From positions 1-64,000 of the forward strand of contig JAPDRN010000129.1 in the NCBI GenBank assembly GCA_030247855.1: a stretch of 64,000 nt of DNA. The letters run 5' to 3'. This document shows positions 60,658 through 64,000 of this stretch, piece by piece. Numbering within the stretch: position 1 is the stretch's first letter; each line of letters opens with the position of its first letter. This DNA is from Knufia peltigerae (Eukaryota > Ascomycota > Eurotiomycetes > Chaetothyriales > Trichomeriaceae). Below the pieces are notes generated by a model. It made no database searches. It worked only from the letters and a program-made list of their open reading frames with translations, and was not told the DNA's origin. The position numbers and the translations under genes are program-made.

Positions 60658-61584
60658 GTGCCAACCACGCTGTTGCAATCCGATCTCCCCGGCCTGCCCT
60701 TGCGCCACCGCGGCAAGGTGCGTGATGTGTTCGATATCCCGCGCGAGCGGCTGCCGGCCGGTACCCCGCCGGGGGACTACCTTTTGATGGTCGCCACCGA
60801 TCGCCTGTCGGCGTTCGATGTGGTCCTGCCCGACCCGATCCCGGGCAAGGGCGAGATGCTCTGCCAGGTGTCCAACTTCTGGTTCGCCAAGACCGCGCAC
60901 CTGATGCCCAACCACCTGACCGGCATCGATGTGGCCAGCGTGCTGCCCGAAGGCGTGGACGCGGCCCTGTACGCCAAGCGCGCGGTGGTCACCCGCAAGC
61001 TGAAGCCGGTACCGGTGGAAGCGATCGCTCGCGGCTACCTGATCGGCAGCGGCTGGAAGGATTACCAGCGCACCGGCAAGGTCAGCGGCATCGACCTGCC
61101 CGACGGCCTGCGCCAGGCCGAGCAGCTGCCCGAGCCGATCTTCACGCCCTCGACCAAGGCCGCCGTTGGCGACCATGACGAGAACATCGACTTCGACGCG
61201 ATGGTGAAGACGGTCGGTGCGGAGATGGCCGAGCGCGTGCGCGACGCCACCCTGCGCATCTACAAGTTCGCGGCCGATTACGCGCGAGAGCGCGGCATCA
61301 TCCTGGCCGACACCAAGTTCGAGTTCGGTACCGACGCCGACGGTCGCCTGTACATCATGGACGAGATGCTGACGCCGGATTCCTCGCGTTACTGGCCTGC
61401 CGACGAGTACGAGGTGGGCACCAGCCCGCCGAGCTATGACAAGCAGTTCGTCCGTGACTACCTGGAGACGCTGGACTGGGGCAAGACCGCCCCGGGCCCG
61501 AGCATCCCGGCCGAGATCATCGAGCGCACCCGCGCCAAGTACGCCGAGGCGCTGCAGCGCCTGGCCGGAATCAGCGTCGACTGA
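60658..61584 (+). CDS. purC: SAICAR synthase
   Basis: 308 residues, the longer PurC form. RGKVRDVFDI, VATDRLSAFDVVLPDPIPGK, EAIARGYLIGSGWKDYQRTG and DEMLTPDSSRYW are conserved. It adds aspartate to CAIR in purine synthesis. The start is a GTG at 60658 with AGGAG at 60648; the frame opens at 60622. It diverges from the J-domain gene. Confidence 0.97.
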   Translation: MPTTLLQSDLPGLPLRHRGKVRDVFDIPRERLPAGTPPGDYLLMVATDRLSAFDVVLPDPIPGKGEMLCQVSNFWFAKTAHLMPNHLTGIDVASVLPEGVDAALYAKRAVVTRKLKPVPVEAIARGYLIGSGWKDYQRTGKVSGIDLPDGLRQAEQLPEPIFTPSTKAAVGDHDENIDFDAMVKTVGAEMAERVRDATLRIYKFAADYARERGIILADTKFEFGTDADGRLYIMDEMLTPDSSRYWPADEYEVGTSPPSYDKQFVRDYLETLDWGKTAPGPSIPAEIIERTRAKYAEALQRLAGISVD

Positions 61585-61630
61585 TTCCCCTGCGCCCCCG
61601 GCCGGCTTGGCTGGGGGCGTTCTGAATGCG

Positions 61631-61769
61631 GTAGTGCCGGCCGCTGGCCGGCAACCTCGGCGCACCTGCAGCCAGGCATGGCCTGGCTCTACTGTCGGTT
61701 GCCCCGGGTAGTGCCGGCCGCTGGCCGGCAACCTCGGCGAAACTGCAGCCAGGCATGGCCTGGCTCTAC
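61631..61769. repeat. Tandemly duplicated SMAG pair
   Basis: A unit of two different, opposed SMAG elements (GTAGTGCCGGCC type at 61631-61655, GCAGCCAGGC...CTAC type at 61668-61692) is repeated 77 bases on (61708-61732 and 61745-61769). Confidence 0.9.
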
Positions 61770-61799
61770 TGCCGGCCCCGCCCGGGGTATGCTGGCCAC

Positions 61800-62285
61800 A
61801 TGCAGACCACCACCCAGCTTGCGCGGCCGATCGACCGCTATTTCGCCAGCTACTCCGACGATCACCGCAATGTGGTCAACCAGCGCATCCACGTGGTGGC
61901 GGTGCCGGCGATCCTGTGGTCGGTGGTGGCCCTGCTGTGGTGCGTTCCGCCGCTGATCACCTGGTTCCAGTACGGCATCTGGTCGGCGTTCGCGATGTTC
62001 AGCGCCTGGTGCTTCTACAACAAACTGTCGCGTCCGCTGGGCATCGGCATGCTCATCCAGTTCTTCGTGTTCGGTTGCCTGTGCCGGCTGCTGGAAGCGG
62101 AAATTGGTCTGCATAACCTGCGCTCGCTGGCCATCGGCGTCTTCGTCGTCGCCTGGATCGCGCAGTTCATCGGCCACAAGTTCGAAGGCCGCAAGCCCAG
62201 CTTCCTGACCGACCTGACCTACCTGCTGATCGGCCCGGCCTGGGTGATGGCCAAGGCCTATCGCAAGCTCGACTGGCGCTACTGA
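61800..62285 (+). CDS. Mpo1-like/DUF962 membrane protein
   Basis: 161 residues, four to five membrane helices. YSDDHRNVVNQRIHVVAVPA at the N terminus, then WIAQFIGHKFEGRKPSFLTD with conserved histidines: the DUF962 family, whose yeast member Mpo1 is an iron-dependent 2-hydroxy fatty acid dioxygenase. The ATG at 61800 lies just after the SMAG cluster; the frame to 61755 reads through a repeat. Confidence 0.85.
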   Translation: MQTTTQLARPIDRYFASYSDDHRNVVNQRIHVVAVPAILWSVVALLWCVPPLITWFQYGIWSAFAMFSAWCFYNKLSRPLGIGMLIQFFVFGCLCRLLEAEIGLHNLRSLAIGVFVVAWIAQFIGHKFEGRKPSFLTDLTYLLIGPAWVMAKAYRKLDWRY

Positions 62286-62616
62286 CCTGCGTCGTTGCAT
62301 CGACGCCTCCGTTTCCTGAACGGGCGGATGCTGATACCCGCACTGCACGGTGCCGCTGCCAGCCTGCCGCGGTGACCTCCCTACCTGGTCCCGGGCGGCG
62401 GCTGCGGTCCCTGTGCGACAGGGGCTGCGCACACCTTGCACGGGCGCAGGGTGCACCCGCCAACCGGCTCCAGACGCTCATCCGCGCGGCATGCTGCGCC
62501 GCCAAAAAGATGAATCAGCGCACGTTACATGCAATTGATCGCTGTTCAATGGGTTTCGGCGACATTTGGCGGCCTGTTATGCTCCCTGACCTGCTCGTGA
62601 ATCATGGATTCCCTGC
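62286..62616. other. Intergenic region upstream of the antiporter subunit
   Basis: No gene recognised in 331 bases. It should contain the antiporter promoter; a TATGCT at 62578 is a possible -10 without a convincing -35. Confidence 0.5.
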
Positions 62617-64000
62617 ATGCTCCCCAGCCTGCCCCTGCTGCTGGCCCTGCCGTTCCTCATGGCAGTGGCTGTCGCAGCCTTCCCCCGTAGTTCGCGCTCG
62701 ACTGCTGCCTGGCTGGCGGCGCTGGCGCCGTTGGGCGGGCTGGCGATCCTCGCCTGGCTGACCCCATCGGTGCTAGATGGCCAGGTAGTGCGGACGATGG
62801 TGCCGTGGCTGCCGCAGATCGGTCTGGACTTCGCCCTGCGCCTGGATGGCCTGGCCTGGATGTTCGCGGGGCTGGTGCTGGGCATCGGCGCGCTGGTGGT
62901 GCTGTATGCGCGCTACTACCTCAGCAGCCAGGACAACGCGCACCGCTTCTATACCTACCTGTTGCTGTTCATGGGCGCCATGCTGGGCATGGTGCTGTCG
63001 GGCAACCTGTTGCTGCTGATGGTCTTCTGGGAAATGACCAGCATCAGCTCGTTCCTGCTGATCGGTTTCTGGTCGCATCGCCAGGACGCGCGCGAGGGCG
63101 CGCGGATGGCGTTGGTGATCACCGGTGGCGGCGGCCTGGCGCTGCTGGCCGGCGTGCTGCTGATCGGCCGCATCGTCGGCAGCTTCGACCTGGATGTGGT
63201 ACTGGCCGCCGGCGAGCAGATCCGCGCCAGCGCGCTGTATCCCTACGCACTGTTCCTGGTGCTGGCGGGCATCTTCACAAAGAGCGCGCAGTTCCCGTTC
63301 CACTTCTGGCTGCCGCACGCGATGGCCGCCCCCACCCCGGTGTCGGCCTACCTGCACTCGGCCACCATGGTGAAGGCCGGCGTGTTCCTGCTGGCGCGCC
63401 TGCATCCGGCGTTGGCCGGCAGCGATCTGTTCTTCTACACGGTCAGCGGCATCGGTGCGATCACCCTGCTGATTGGTGCCTGGAACGCGATCTTCCAGCA
63501 TGACCTGAAGGGCCTGCTGGCCTATTCGACGATCTCGCACCTGGGCCTGATCACCCTGCTGTTCGGCCTGTCCACGCCGATGGCGGTGGTCGCCGGCGTG
63601 TTCCATATCCTCAACCACGCGACCTTCAAGGCGTCGCTGTTCATGGCCGCCGGCATCATCGACCACGAGACCGGTACCCGTGACATGCGCAAGCTCGGTG
63701 GCCTGCGCAGGCTGATGCCGTTCACCAGCGCGCTGGCGATCATCGCCTCGCTGGCGATGGCCGGCATTCCGCTGCTCAATGGCTTCCTGTCCAAGGAAAT
63801 GCTGTTCGCCGAAGCGCTGTCGGCCGGTGGCACTGACACCATGCGTACGGCGGTGTCGATCGCCGCGCTGCTGGCCGGTGTATTCGGCGTGGCCTACAGC
63901 CTGCGCTTCGTGCACGACACCTTCTTTGGCAAGGGCCCGCATGGCCTGGACCGCGTGCCGCACGAGCCGCCGCGCTGGATGAAGGTGCCGGTGGAAATCC
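62617..64000 (+). CDS. MrpA/PhaA-type cation:proton antiporter subunit A, partial
   Basis: The first 461 residues; the gene runs off the window end. At least a dozen membrane helices with VFWEMTSISSFLLIGFW (conserved Glu), HFWLPHAMAAPTPVSAYLHSATMVKAG (conserved Lys) and a NuoL-like core. The VFWE.TSISSFLLIG form is that of MrpA/MnhA/PhaA, subunit A of the multi-subunit Na+(K+)/H+ antiporter, rather than NuoL. Remaining subunits should follow beyond 64000. The ATG at 62617 begins the first helix. Confidence 0.85.
   Translation, partial: MLPSLPLLLALPFLMAVAVAAFPRSSRSTAAWLAALAPLGGLAILAWLTPSVLDGQVVRTMVPWLPQIGLDFALRLDGLAWMFAGLVLGIGALVVLYARYYLSSQDNAHRFYTYLLLFMGAMLGMVLSGNLLLLMVFWEMTSISSFLLIGFWSHRQDAREGARMALVITGGGGLALLAGVLLIGRIVGSFDLDVVLAAGEQIRASALYPYALFLVLAGIFTKSAQFPFHFWLPHAMAAPTPVSAYLHSATMVKAGVFLLARLHPALAGSDLFFYTVSGIGAITLLIGAWNAIFQHDLKGLLAYSTISHLGLITLLFGLSTPMAVVAGVFHILNHATFKASLFMAAGIIDHETGTRDMRKLGGLRRLMPFTSALAIIASLAMAGIPLLNGFLSKEMLFAEALSAGGTDTMRTAVSIAALLAGVFGVAYSLRFVHDTFFGKGPHGLDRVPHEPPRWMKVPVEI

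Noticed and set aside
61631..61769. A CRISPR array
   Set aside because: Two 77-base units made of palindromic SMAG elements, without spacers or cas genes.

Overview
The window is about 67% G+C, densely coded, and carries dozens of short GTAG-ended palindromes of the SMAG type known from Stenotrophomonas maltophilia. Gene content agrees with that: an MdtABC-like efflux operon with two RND pumps (SmeIJK pattern), the xanthomonad regulator Clp, a monomeric isocitrate dehydrogenase, and a candidate effector with the C-terminal domain used by the Xanthomonadaceae bacteria-killing type IV secretion system. I read it as chromosomal DNA of Stenotrophomonas (maltophilia complex). No prophage, insertion sequence or CRISPR array was seen. 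One run of N (30683-30780) is a false scaffold gap.

Layout. 1-9247: a membrane diguanylate cyclase, two tandem periplasmic TonB-like proteins, aceK, an orphan KilA-N protein, and a four-gene operon with a small GTPase and two roadblock proteins. 9248-15574: monomeric IDH, a lipoprotein, a LysM protein, queF, a large structured intergenic repeat and an M20 peptidase. 15761-31287: smeIJK, a TonB-dependent receptor behind a Fur-like site, a YccS-type protein, an SDR, and an MFS-acyltransferase fusion. 31482-36718: two CD225 proteins plus DUF2752, a second copy of the large repeat, ampE, nudC, erpA, a bactofilin and its partner. 36897-43213: DUF4126, a REC/degenerate GGDEF/degenerate EAL protein joined to a hybrid kinase, bfr, bfd and rppH. 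43335-49407: tRNA-Met and tRNA-Gln, rpsI-rplM, coq7, sugE with a structured leader, speD, clp, a TSUP permease and a HAD phosphatase. 49404-54233: trpE, a SIMPL-domain gene, trpG, trpD and trpC on the minus strand. 54411-57755: a lipase-type effector candidate diverging from an ankyrin lipoprotein. 57764-64000: lipid kinase, candidate small RNA, GNAT, rpe, a J-domain protein, purC, an Mpo1-like protein and the start of an MrpA-type antiporter subunit.

Themes: c-di-GMP signalling (GGDEF enzyme, degenerate GGDEF-EAL protein, Clp), iron handling (receptor, bfr, bfd, erpA), glyoxylate-bypass control (aceK near icd), tryptophan synthesis, envelope and efflux functions, and one probable antibacterial effector-immunity locus. 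Least explained by known features: the two large paired-hairpin repeats whose arms differ but still pair, the structured leader with terminator ahead of sugE, and the orphan terminator near 58.9 kb.
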